DNA of 64,000 nt. Source: Solea solea. Lineage: Eukaryota; Chordata; Actinopteri; Pleuronectiformes; Soleidae. Positions 1 through 12,900 of the stretch are shown in pieces; position 1 is the stretch's first letter, and the number at the start of each line of letters is the position of its first letter. Location: contig NC_081154.1 of assembly GCF_958295425.1 (NCBI RefSeq), positions 1,302,001 to 1,366,000 on the forward strand, written 5' to 3'. Both the position numbers and the translations under genes were made by a program. The notes under the pieces were generated by a model. That model did no database searches. It was given only the letters and a program-made list of their open reading frames with translations, and was not told the DNA's origin.

Positions 1-3000
1 CATACTATACTATGTCTTTTTTTAATGATTTTGGACGACATACTATACTATGACTTTTTTGACTGATTTTGAACGACATACTATACTATGACTATTTTGA
101 CTGATTATGGACGACATACTCTACTATGACTTTTTTGACTGATTATGGACGACATACTATACTATGACTTTTTTAACTGATTTTGGACGACATACTATAC
201 TATGACCTTTTTGTCTCATTTTGGACGACATACTATACTATGACTTTTTTGTCTCATTTTGGACGACATACTATACTATGACTTTTTTGTCTCATTTTGG
301 ACGACATACTATACTATGACTTTTTTGTCTCATTTTGGACGACATACTATACTATGACTTTTTTGACTGATTTTGGACGACATACTATACTATGACTATT
401 TTGACTGATTTTGGACGACATACTATACTATGACTTTTTTGACTGATTATGGACGACATACTTTACTATGACTTTTTTGACTGTTTATGGACGACATACT
501 ATACTATGACTTTTTTGACTGATTATGGACGACATACTATACTATGACTTTTTTGACTGATTATGGACGACATACTATACTATGACTTTTTTGACATATT
601 TTGGACGACATACTATACTATGACTTTTTTGACTGATTATGGACGACATACTATACTATGACTTTTTTAACTGATTATGGACGACTTACTATACTATGAC
701 TTTTTTGACTGATTTTGGACGACATACTATACTATGACTTTTTTGACTGTTTATGGACGACATACTATACTATGACTTTTTTGACTGATTATGGACGACA
801 TACTATACTATGACTTTTTTGACTGATTATGGACGACATACTTTACTATGACTTTTTTAACTGATTTTGGACGACATACTATACTATGACTTTTTGAAGT
901 GATTTTGGACGACATACTATACTATGACTTTTTTAACTGATTTTGGACGACATACTATACTATGACTTTTTGAAGTGATTTTGGACGACATACTATACTA
1001 TGACTTTTTTGACTGATTATGGACGACATACTATACTATGACTTTTTTAACTGATTATGGACGACATACTATACTATGACTTTTTTGACTGATTATGGAC
1101 GACATACTATACTATGACTTTTTTAACTGATTATGGACGACATACTATACTATGACTTTTTGAAGTGATTTTGGACAACATACTATACTATGACTTTTTT
1201 GACTGATTATGGACGACATACTATACTATGACTTTTTTGACTGATTTTGGACGACATACTATACTATGACTTTTTTGACTGATTATGGACGACATACTAT
1301 ACTATGACTTTTTTGACTGATTATGGACGACATACTATACTATGACTTTTTTGACTGATTATGGACGACATACTATACTATGACTTTTTTGACTGATTAT
1401 GGACGACATACTATACTATGACTTTTTTGACTGATTTTCGACGACATACTATACTATGACTTTTTTGTCTCATTTTGGACGACATACTATACTATGACTT
1501 TTTTGTCTCATTTTGGACGACATACTATACTATGACTTTTTGAAGTGATTTTGGACGACATACTATGCTATGACTTTTTTGACTGATTATGGACGACATA
1601 CTATAGTATGACTTTTTTGACTGACTATGGACGACATACTATACTATGACTTTTTTGTCTCATTTTGGACGACATACTATACTATGACTTTTTTGTCTCA
1701 TTTTGGACGACATACTATACTATGACTTTTTTGACTGATTATGGACGACATACTATACTATGACTTTTTTAACTGATTTTGGACGACATACTATACTATG
1801 ACTTTTTTAACTGATTATGGACGACTTACTATACTATGTCTTTTTTGACTGATTTTGGACGACATACTATACTATGACTTTTTTGACTGATTATGGACGA
1901 CATACTATACTATGAATTTTTTAACTGATTATGGACGACATACTATACTATGACTTTTTTGACTGATTATGGACGACATACTATACTATGACTTTTTTGA
2001 CTGATTATGGACGACATACTATACTATGACTTTTTTAACTGATTATGGACGACATACTATACTATGACTTTTTTGTCTCATTTTGGACGACATACTATAC
2101 TATGACTTTTTTGTCTCATTTTGGACGACATACTATACTATGACTTTTTTGTCTCATTTTGGACGACATACTATACTATGACTTTTTTGACTGATTTTGG
2201 ACGACATACTATACTATGACTATTTTGACTGATTTTGGACGACATACTATACTATGACTTTTTTGACTGATTATGGACGACATACTTTACTATGACTTTT
2301 TTGACTGTTTATGGACGACATACTATACTATGACTTTTTTGACTGATTATGGACGACATACTATACTATGACTTTTTTGACTGATTATGGACGACATACT
2401 ATACTATGACTTTTTTGACATATTTTGGACGACATACTATACTATGACTTTTTTGACTGATTATGGACGACATACTATACTATGACTTTTTTAACTGATT
2501 ATGGACGACTTACTATACTATGACTTTTTTGACTGATTTTGGACGACATACTATACTATGACTTTTTTGACTGTTTATGGACGACATACTATACTATGAC
2601 TTTTTTGACTGATTATGGACGACATACTATACTATGACTTTTTTGACTGATTATGGACGACATACTTTACTATGACTTTTTTAACTGATTTTGGACGACA
2701 TACTATACTATGACTTTTTGAAGTGATTTTGGACGACATACTATACTATGACTTTTTTAACTGATTTTGGACGACATACTATACTATGACTTTTTGAAGT
2801 GATTTTGGACGACATACTATACTATGACTTTTTTGACTGATTATGGACGACATACTATACTATGACTTTTTTAACTGATTATGGACGACATACTATACTA
2901 TGACTTTTTTGACTGATTATGGACGACATACTATACTATGACTTTTTTAACTGATTATGGACGACATACTATACTATGACTTTTTGAAGTGATTTTGGAC

Positions 3001-4974
3001 AACATACTATACTATGACTTTTTTGACTGATTATGGACGACATACTATACTATGACTTTTTTGACTGATTTTGGACGACATACTATACTATGACTTTTTT
3101 GACTGATTATGGACGACATACTATACTATGACTTTTTTGACTGATTATGGACGACATACTATACTATGACTTTTTTGACTGATTATGGACGACATACTAT
3201 ACTATGACTTTTTTGACTGATTATGGACGACATACTATACTATGACTTTTTTGACTGATTTTCGACGACATACTATACTATGACTTTTTTGTCTCATTTT
3301 GGACGACATACTATACTATGACTTTTTTGTCTCATTTTGGACGACATACTATACTATGACTTTTTGAAGTGATTTTGGACGACATACTATGCTATGACTT
3401 TTTTGACTGATTATGGACGACATACTATAGTATGACTTTTTTGACTGACTATGGACGACATACTATACTATGACTTTTTTGTCTCATTTTGGACGACATA
3501 CTATACTATGACTTTTTTGTCTCATTTTGGACGACATACTATACTATGACTTTTTTGACTGATTATGGACGACATACTATACTATGACTTTTTTAACTGA
3601 TTTTGGACGACATACTATACTATGACTTTTTTAACTGATTATGGACGACTTACTATACTATGTCTTTTTTGACTGATTTTGGACGACATACTATACTATG
3701 ACTTTTTTGACTGATTATGGACGACATACTATACTATGAATTTTTTAACTGATTATGGACGACATACTATACTATGACTTTTTTGACTGATTATGGACGA
3801 CATACTATACTATGACTTTTTTGACTGATTATGGACGACATACTATACTATGACTTTTTTAACTGATTATGGACGACATACTATACTATGACTTTTTTGA
3901 CTGATTATGGACGACATACTATACTATGACTTTTTTAACTGATTTTGGACGACTTACTATACTATGACTTTTTTGTCTCATTTTGGACGACATACTATAC
4001 TATGACTTTTTTGTCTCATTTTGGACGACATACTATACTATGACTTTTTTGTCTCATTTTGGACGACATACTATACTATGACTTTTTTGACTGATTTTGG
4101 ACGACATACTATACTATGACTATTTTGACTGATTTTGGACGACATACTATACTATGTCTTTTTTTAATGATTTTGGACGACATACTATACTATGACTTTT
4201 TTGACTGATTTTGAACGACATACTATACTATGACTTTTTGCTCTCATTTTGGACGACATACTATACTATGACTTTTTGGACTGATTTTGGACGACATACT
4301 ATACTATGACTTTTTTAACTGATTTCGGACAACATACTATACTATGACTTTTTTGACTGATTATGGACGACATACTATACTATGACTTTTTTGACTGATT
4401 ATAGACGACATACTATACTATGACTTTTTTGACTGATTATGGACGACATACTATACTATGACTTTTTTGACTGATCATGGACGACATACTATACTATGAC
4501 TTTTTTGTCTCATTTTGGACGACATACTATACTATGACTTTTTTGTCTCATCTTGGACGACATACTATACTATGACTTTTTTGTCTCATTTTGGACGACA
4601 TACTATACTATGACTTTTTTGTCTCATCTTGGACGACATACTATACTATGACTTTTTTGACTGATTTTGGACGACATACTATACTATGACTTTTTTGACT
4701 GATTATGGACGACATACTATACTATGACTTTTTTGACTGATTATGGACGACATACTATACTATGACTTTTTTATCTGATTATGGACGACATACTATACTA
4801 TGACTTTCTTAACTGATTTTGGACGACATACTATACTATGACTTTTTTGACTGATTTTGGACGACATACTATACTATGACTTTTTTGTCTCATTTTGGAC
4901 GACATACTATACTATGACTTTCTTAACTGATTTTGGACGACATACTATACTATGACTTTTTTGACTGATTTTGG
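1..4974 (+). repeat. 38-bp satellite array, left block (forward orientation)
   Basis: About 131 head-to-tail copies of a 38-bp monomer that opens with CATACTATACTATG, continues with a run of about six T, then a variable decamer, and closes with GGACGA. It is about 32% G+C with one CpG per monomer. Variation is concentrated in the decamer (gactgattat, gactgatttt, aactgatttt, gtctcatttt, gaagtgattt). The first 14 bases form an imperfect dyad (12 of 14 positions symmetric); occasional monomers carry the fully symmetric CATACTATAGTATG. No frame stays open, because 38 is not a multiple of 3 and stops recur. The array runs off the left edge, so its true length is unknown. It ends abruptly at 4,974, where a tRNA-like sequence and then the opposite orientation begin. 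Neither the species nor the satellite name can be given from sequence alone. Confidence 0.97.
235..3882 (+). repeat. Two tandem copies of a 1,824-bp higher-order repeat (48 monomers)
   Basis: Rare monomer variants recur exactly 1,824 bp (48 x 38) apart: the CTTTACTATG variant at 461 and 2,285, CTATAGTATG at 1,601 and 3,425, and the GACTATTTTGACTG variant at 394 and 2,218. Stretches compared by eye at 481/2,305 and 901/2,725 are identical. A third copy starts at about 3,959 after two extra monomers (offset 1,900 bp) and breaks off near 4,142. There the sequence again matches the first two monomers of the window, an offset of 4,142 bp or 109 monomers. Such near-identity points to recent block amplification. 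Confidence 0.9.
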
Positions 4975-5045
4975 ATTAGTAAGTCACTGGTCTAGTAAGG
5001 TCTAGTAAGCCAAGGATGCTGAGTTCAAATACCATCAGGGTTGTT
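4975..5045 (+). pseudogene. tRNA-Thr(AGU)-like sequence, copy 1, 5'-truncated at the array inversion point
   Basis: Same sequence as the heads at 5,338 and 5,646 but lacking the first 14 nt, so the box A region is gone. It also has a 10-bp tandem duplication (ggtctagtaa twice) inside the anticodon arm. It begins exactly where the forward satellite stops. The anticodon-loop sequence CTAGTAA and the box B-like GAGTTCAAATACC survive. It cannot encode a functional tRNA. Its importance is positional, as it marks the head-to-head junction of the two satellite orientations. Confidence 0.7.
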
Positions 5046-5337
5046 ATTCTTAAAAATTTGAAAAAAAGTCATAGTATAGTATGTTGTCAAAAAAGATATA
5101 GTAAGTCGTCCAAAATTTGACAAAAAGGTCATAGTATAGTATGTCGTCCAAAATCATTCAAAATAGTCATAGTATAGTATGTTGTTCAAAATCAGTCAAA
5201 AAAGTCATAGTATAGTATGTCGTCCAAAATCAGTCAAAAAAGACATAGTATAGTATGTCGTCCAAAATCAGTCCAAAAAGTCATAGTATAGTATGTCGTT
5301 CAAAATGTGTCTGTCTGTTGACACAATAACATCAGTA
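5046..5337 (-). repeat. Short reverse-orientation 38-bp array plus unique tail (composite unit 1)
   Basis: After an AT-rich linker (ttattcttaaaaatttg) there are about six monomers in the reverse orientation (core CATAGTATAGTATG, then TCGTCCAAAATCAGTC), some degraded. A non-satellite tail of about 30 bp follows, containing gacacaataacatcag, and leads directly into the next tRNA-like head at 5,338. Confidence 0.85.
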
Positions 5338-5410
5338 TGCCTAGTGGCGTAATTAGTAAGTCACTGGTCTAGTAAGCCAAGGATGCTGAGTTCAAATACC
5401 ATCAGGGTTG
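5338..5410 (+). pseudogene. tRNA-Thr(AGU)-like head, copy 2
   Basis: A 73-nt stretch with a box A-like TGGCGTAATTAG, an anticodon arm with loop CTAGTAA (U33, anticodon AGU) closed by CTGGT/GCCAA, and a box B-like GAGTTCAAATACC. The anticodon arm and spacing closely resemble eukaryotic tRNA-Thr(AGU). The T arm and acceptor stem pair poorly, so this is best read as a decayed tRNA or a tRNA-derived SINE-type head rather than a working tRNA gene. It heads a 308-bp composite unit repeated once more downstream. Pol III promoter activity is conceivable because both boxes are partly preserved, but box B departs from GGTTCGANNCC. Confidence 0.65.
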
Positions 5411-5645
5411 TTATTCTTAAAAATTTGACAAAAAGGTCATAGTATAGTATGTCGTCCAAAATCATTCAAAATAGTCATAGTATAGTATGTTGTTCAAAAT
5501 CAGTCAAAAAAGTCATAGTATAGTATGTCGTCCAAAATCAGTCAAAAAAGACATAGTATAGTATGTCGTCCAAAATCAGTCCAAAAAGTCATAGTATAGT
5601 ATGTCGTTCAAAATGTGTCTGTCTGTTGACACAATAACATCAGTA
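5338..5645 (+). repeat. 308-bp composite unit: tRNA-like head, 38-bp mini-array, GACACAATAAC tail
   Basis: The head at 5,338 is repeated at 5,646, giving a 308-bp period. Between them lie the AT-rich linker, about five reverse-orientation 38-bp monomers and the same unique tail as in the preceding unit. The mini-array variants are nearly the same as those at 5,110-5,300, including the monomer with gttgttc in place of gtcgtcc. This indicates duplication of the entire composite rather than independent insertion of heads. Confidence 0.8.
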
Positions 5646-5718
5646 TGCCTAGTGGCGTAATTAGTAAGTCACTGGTCTAGTAAGCCAAGGATGCTGAGTT
5701 CAAATACCATCAGGGTTG
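5646..5718 (+). pseudogene. tRNA-Thr(AGU)-like head, copy 3, leading the long reverse array
   Basis: Identical by eye to the 73-nt head at 5,338 and followed by the same AT-rich linker. Here the internal 38-bp array runs for about 12 kb instead of a few monomers. No tRNA-like head is seen within or beyond the long array, so this is the last one in the window. Confidence 0.65.
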
Positions 5719-6940
5719 TTATTCTTAAAAATTTGAAAAAAAGTCATAGTATAGTATGTCGTCAAAAAAGATATAGTAAGTCGTCCAAAATTTGACAAAA
5801 AGGTCATAGTATAGTATGTCGTCCAAAATCAGTCAAAGAAGTCATAGTATAGTATGTCGTCCAATATTTGACAAAAAAGTCATACTATAGTATGTCGTCC
5901 AAAATCAGTCAAAAAAGTCATAGTATAGTATGTCGTCCATAATCAGTCAAAAAAGTCATAGTATAGTATGTCGTCCAAAATCAGTCAAAAAAGACATACT
6001 TTAGTATGTCGTCCAAAATATGTCAAAAAAGTCATAGTATAGTATGTCGTTCAAAATAAGTCAAAAAAGTCATAGTATAGTATGGCGTCAAAAATAAGTC
6101 AAAATAGTCATAGTATAGTATGTCGTCCAAAATCAGTTAAAATAGTCATAGTATAGCATGTCGTCCAAAATCAGTCAAAAAAGTCATAGTATAGTATGTC
6201 GTCCAAAATCAGTCAAAAAAGTCATAGTATAGTATGTCGTTCAAAATCAGTCAAAAAAGTCATAGTATAGTATGTCGTCCAAAATCAGTTAAAATAGTCA
6301 TAGTATAGCATGTAGTCCAAAATCAGTCAAAAAAGTCATAGTGTAGCATGTCGTCCATAATCAGTCAAAAAAGTCATAGTATAGTATGTCGTCCATAATC
6401 AGTCAAAAAAGTCATAGTATAGTATGTCGTCCGAAATCAGTTAAAAAAGTCATAGTATAGTATGTCGTCCATAATCAGTCAAAAAAGTCATAGTATAGTA
6501 TGTCGTCCGAAATCAGTTAAAAAAGTCATAGTATAGTATGTCGTCCATAATCAGTTAAAAAGTCATAGTATAGTATGTCGTCCAAAATCAGTCAAAAAAG
6601 ACATACTTTAGTATGTCGTCCAAAATATGTCAAAAAAGTCATAGTATAGTATGTCGTTCAAAATCAGTCAAAAAAGTCATAGTATAGTATGTCGTCCATA
6701 ATCAGTTAAAAAAGTCATAGTATAGTATGTCGTCCAAAATGAGACAAAAAAGTCATAGTATAATATGTCGTCCAAAATCAGTCAAAAAAGTCATAGTATA
6801 GCATGTCGTCCAAAATCAGTCAAAAAAGTCATAGTATAGTATGTCGTCCATAATCAGTCAAAAAAGTCATATTATAGTATGTTGTCCGAAATCAGTCAAA
6901 AAAGTCATAGTATAGTATGTCGTCCATAATCAGTTAAAAA

Positions 6941-9900
6941 AGTCATAGTATAGTATGTCGTCCAAAATCAGTCAAAAAAGACATACTTTAGTATGTCGTC
7001 CAAAATATGTCAAAAAAGTCATAGTATAGTATGTCGTTCAAAATCAGTCAAAAAAGTCATAGTATAGTATGGCGTCAAAAATAAGTCAAAATAGTCATAG
7101 TATAGTATGTCGTCCAAAATCAGTTAAAATAGTCATAGTTTAGCATGTCGTCCAAAATCAGTCAAAAAAGTCATAGTATAGTATGTCGTCCAAAATCAGT
7201 TAAAATAGTCATAGTATAGCATGTCGTCCAAAATCAGTCAAAAAAGTCATAGTATAGCATGTCGTCCATAATCAGTCAAAAAAGTCATAGTATAGTATGT
7301 CGTCCATAATCAGTCAAAAAAGTCATAGTATAGTATGTCGTCCGAAATCAGTTAAAAAAGTCATAGTATAGTATGTCGTCCATAATCAGTTAAAAAAGTC
7401 ATAGTATAGTATGTCGTCCAAAATCAGTCAAAATAGTCATAGTATAGTATGTCGTCCGAAATCAGTTAAAAAAGTCATAGTATAGTATGTCGTCCATAAT
7501 CAGTCAAAAAAGTCATAGTATAGTATGTCGTCCGAAATCAGTTAAAAAAGTCATAGTATAGTATGTCGTCCATAATCAGTTAAAAAGTCATAGTATAGTA
7601 TGTCGTCCAAAATCAGTCAAAAAAGACATACTTTAGTATGTCGTCCAAAATATGTCAAAAAAGTCATAGTATAGTATGTCGTTCAAAATCAGTCAAAAAA
7701 GTCATAGTATAGTATGTCGTCCATAATCAGTTAAAAAAGTCATAGTATAGTATGTCGTCCAAAATGAGACAAAAAAGTCATAGTATAATATGTCGTCCAA
7801 AATCAGTCAAAAAAGTCATAGTATAGCATGTCGTCCAAAATCAGTCAAAAAAGTCATAGTATAGTATGTCGTCCATAATCAGTCAAAAAAGTCATATTAT
7901 AGTATGTTGTCCGAAATCAGTCAAAAAAGTCATAGTATAGTATGTCGTCCATAATCAGTTAAAAAAGTCATAGTATAGTATGTCGTCCAAAATCAGTCAA
8001 AAAAGACATACTTTAGTATGTCGTCCAAAATATGTCAAAAAAGTCATAGTATAGTATGTCGTTCAAAATCAGTCAAAAAAGTCATAGTATAGTATGTCGT
8101 CCATAATCAGTCAAAAAAGTCATAGTATAGTATGTCGTCCGAAATCAGTTAAAAAAGTCATAGTATAGTATGTCGTCCATAATCAGTTAAAAAAGTCATA
8201 GTATAGTATGTCGTCCAAAATGAGACAAAAAAGTCATAGTATAGTATGGCGTCAAAAATCAGTCAAAAAAGTCATAGTATAGTATGTCGTCCAAAATCAG
8301 TCAAAAAAGTCATAGTATAGCATGTCTTCCAAAATCAGTCAAAAAAGTCATAGTATAGTATGTCGTCCATAATCAGTCAAAAAAGTCATAGTATAGTATG
8401 TCGTCCAAAATCAGTCAAAAAAGTCATAGTATAGTATGTCGTTCAAAATCAGTCAAAAAAGTCATAGTATAGTATGTCGTCTAAAATCAGTCAAAAAAGT
8501 CATAGTATAGTATGTCGTCCAAAATCAGTCTAAAAAGTCATAGTATAGTATGTCGTCCAAAATCAGTCAATAAAGACATATGTCGTCCAAAATATGTCAA
8601 AAAAGTCATAGTATAGTATGTTGTTCAAAATCAGTCAAAAAAGTCATAGTATAGTATGTTGTTCAAAATCAGTCAAAAAAGTCATAGTATAGTATGTCGT
8701 CCAAAATCATTAAAAAAAGACATAGTATATAGTATGTCGTCCAAAACCAGTCAAAATAGTCATAGTATAGTATGTCGTCCAAAATCAGTCAAAATAGTCA
8801 TAGTATAGTATGTCGTCCAAAATCAGTCAAAAAAGTCATAGTATAGTATGTCGTCCAAAATATGTCAAAAAAGTCATAGTGCAATATGTCGTCCAAAATC
8901 AGTCAAAAAAGTCATAGTATAGTATGTCGTCCAAAATCATTAAAAAAAGACATAGTATAGTATGTCGTCCAAAATCAGTCAAAATAGTCATAGTATAGTA
9001 TGTCGTCGAAAATCAGTCAAAATAGTCATAGTATATTATGTCGTTCAAAATCAGTCAAAAAAGTCATAGTATAGTATGTCGTCCAAAATCAGTCAAAAAA
9101 GTCATAGTATAGTATGTCGTCCAAAATCAGTCAAAAAAGTCATACTATAGTATGTCGTCCAAAATCAGTCAAAATAGTCATAGTATAGTATGTCGTCCAA
9201 AATCAGTCAAAAAAGTCATAGTATAGTATGTCGTCCAAAATCATTAAAAAAAGACATAGTATAGTATGTCGTCCAAAATCAGTCAAAAAAGTCATAGTAT
9301 AGTATGTCGTCCAAAATTTGACAAAAAAGTCATAGTATAGTATGTCGTCCATAATCAGTCAAAAAAGTCATAGTATAGTATGTCGTCCAAAATCAGTCAA
9401 AATAGTCATAGTATAGTATGTCGTCCAAAATCAGTCAAAAAAGTCATAGTATAGTATGTCGTCCAAAATCATTAAAAAAAGACATAGTATAGTATGTCGT
9501 CCAAAATCAGTCAAAAAAGTCATAGTATAGTATGTCGTCCAAAATCATTAAAAAAAGTCATAGTATAGTATGTCGTCCAAAATCAGTCAAAAAAGTCATA
9601 CTATAGTATGTCGTCCAAAATCAGTCAAAATAGTCATAGTATAGTATGTCGTCCAAAATCAGTCAAAAATGTCATAGTATAGTATGTCGTCCAAAATTTG
9701 ACAAAAAAGTCATAGTATAGTATGTCGTCCATAATCAGTCAAAAAAGTCATAGTATAGTATGTCGTCCAAAATCAGTCAAAATAGTCATAGTATAGTATG
9801 TCGTCCAAAATCAGTCAAAAAAGTCATAGTATAGTATGTCGTCCAAAATGAGACAAAAAAGTCATAGTATAGTATGTCGTCCAAAATGAGACAAAAAAGT

Positions 9901-12900
9901 CATAGTATAGTATGTCGTCCAAAATGAGACAAAAAAGTCATAGTATAGTATGTCGTCCAAAATCAGTCAAAAAAGTCATAGTATAGTATGTCGTTCAAAA
10001 TCAGTTAAAAAGTCATGGTATAGTATGTCGTCTAAAATCAGTTAAAATAGTCATAGTATAGCATGTCGTCCAAAATCAGTCAAAAAAGTCATAGTATAGC
10101 ATGTCGTCCAAAATCAGTCAAAAAAGTCATAGTATAGTATGTCGTCCATAATCAGTCAAAAAAGTCATAGTATAGTATGTCGTCCAAAATCAGTCAAAAA
10201 AGACATACTTTAGTATGTCGTCCAAAATATGTCAAAAAAGTCATAGTATAGTATGTCGTTCAAAATAAGTCAAAAAAGTCATAGTATAGTATGGCGTCAA
10301 AAATAAGTCAAAATAGTCATAGTATAGTATGTCGTCCAAAATCAGTTAAAATAGTCATAGTATAGCATGTCGTCCAAAATCAGTCAAAAAAGTCATAGTG
10401 TAGCATGTCGTCCATAATCAGTCAAAAAAGTCATAGTATAGTATGTCGTCCATAATCAGTCAAAAAAGTCATAGTATAGTATGTCGTCCGAAATCAGTTA
10501 AAAAAGTCATAGTATAGTATGTCGTCCATAATCAGTCAAAAAAGTCATAGTATAGTATGTCGTCCGAAATCAGTTAAAAAAGTCATAGTATAGTATGTCG
10601 TCCATAATCAGTTAAAAAGTCATAGTATAGTATGTCGTCCAAAATCAGTCAAAAAAGACATACTTTAGTATGTCGTCCAAAATATGTCAAAAAAGTCATA
10701 GTATAGTATGTCGTTCAAAATCAGTCAAAAAAGTCATAGTATAGTATGTCGTCCATAATCAGTTAAAAAAGTCATAGTATAGTATGTCGTCCAAAATGAG
10801 ACAAAAAAGTCATAGTATAATATGTCGTCCAAAATCAGTCAAAAAAGTCATAGTATAGCATGTCGTCCAAAATCAGTCAAAAAAGTCATAGTATAGTATG
10901 TCGTCCATAATCAGTCAAAAAAGTCATATTATAGTATGTTGTCCGAAATCAGTCAAAAAAGTCATAGTATAGTATGTCGTCCATAATCAGTTAAAAAAGT
11001 CATAGTATAGTATGTCGTCCAAAATCAGTCAAAAAAGACATACTTTAGTATGTCGTCCAAAATATGTCAAAAAAGTCATAGTATCGTATGTCGTTCAAAA
11101 TCAGTCAAAAAAGTCATAGTATAGTATGGCGTCAAAAATAAGTCAAAATAGTCATAGTATAGTATGTCGTCCAAAATCAGTTAAAATAGTCATAGTATAG
11201 CATGTCGTCCAAAATCAGTCAAAAAAGTCATAGTATAGTATGTCGTCCAAAATCAGTTAAAATAGTCATAGTATAGCATGTCGTCCAAAATCAGTCAAAA
11301 AAGTCATAGTATAGCATGTCGTCCATAATCAGTCAAAAAAGTCATAGTATAGTATGTCGTCCATAATCAGTCAAAAAAGTCATAGTATAGTATGTCGTCC
11401 GAAATCAGTTAAAAAAGTCATAGTATAGTATGTCGTCCATAATCAGTTAAAAAAGTCATAGTATAGTATGTCGTCCAAAATGAGACAAAAAAGTCATAGT
11501 ATAGTATGGCGTCAAAAATCAGTCAAAAAAGTCATAGTATAGTATGTCGTCCAAAATCAGTCAAAAAAGTCATAGTATAGCATGTCTTCCAAAATAAGTC
11601 AAAAAAGTCATAGTATAGTATGTCGTCCATAATCAGTCAAAAAAGTCATAGTATAGTATGTCGTCCAAAATCAGTCAAAAAAGTCATAGTATAGTATGTC
11701 GTTCAAAATCAGTCAAAAAAGTCATAGTATAGTATGTCGTCTAAAATCAGTCAAAAAAGTCATAGTATAGTATGTCGTCCAAAATCAGTCTAAAAAGTCA
11801 TAGTATAGTATGTCGTCCAAAATCAGTCAATAAAGACATATGTCGTCCAAAATATGTCAAAAAAGTCATAGTATAGTATGTTGTTCAAAATCAGTCAAAA
11901 AAGTCATAGTATAGTATGTTGTTCAAAATCAGTCAAAAAAGTCATAGTATAGTATGTCGTCCAAAATCATTAAAAAAAGACATAGTATATAGTATGTCGT
12001 CCAAAACCAGTCAAAATAGTCATAGTATAGTATGTCGTCCATAATCAGTCAAAATAGTCATAGTATAGTATGTCGTCCAAAATCAGTCAAAAAAGTCATA
12101 GTATAGTATGTCGTCCAAAATATGTCAAAAAAGTCATAGTGCAATATGTCGTCCAAAATCAGTCAAAAAAGTCATAGTATAGTATGTCGTCCAAAATCAG
12201 TCAAAATAGTCATAGTATAGTATGTCGTCGAAAATCAGTCAAAATAGTCATAGTATATTATGTCGTTCAAAATCAGTCAAAAAAGTCATAGTTTAGTATG
12301 TCGTCCAAAATCAGTCAAAAAAGTCATAGTATAGTATGTCGTCCAAAATCAGTCAAAAAAGTCATAGTATAGTATGTCGTCCAAAATCAGTCAAAAAAGT
12401 CATACTATAGTATGTCGTCCAAAATCAGTCAAAATAGTCATAGTATAGTATGTCGTCCAAAATCAGTCAAAAAAGTCATAGTATAGTATGTCGGCCAAAA
12501 TTTGACAAAAAAGTCATAGTATAGTATGTCGTCCATAATCAGTCAAAAAAGTCATAGTATAGTATGTCGTCCATAATCAGTCAAGAAAGTCATAGTATAG
12601 TATGTCGTCCAAAATCAGTCAAAAAAGTCATAGTATAGTATGTCGTCCAAAATCATTAAAAAAAGACATGGTATAGTATGTCGTCCAAAATCAGTCAAAA
12701 AAGTCATAGTATAGTATGTCGTCCAAAATCATTAAAAAAAGTCATAGTATAGTATGTCGTCCAAAATCAGTCAAAAAAGTCATAGTATAGTATGTCGTCC
12801 AAAATCAGTCAAAATAGTCATAGTATAGTATGTCGTCCAAAATCAGTCAAAATAGTCATAGTATAGTATGTCGTCCATAATCAGTCAAAATAGTCATAGT

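Noticed and set aside
5338..5718. Functional tRNA-Thr genes
   Set aside because: Anticodon loop and boxes are recognisable, but the T arm and acceptor stem do not pair well and box B departs from consensus. Called tRNA-like pseudogenes.
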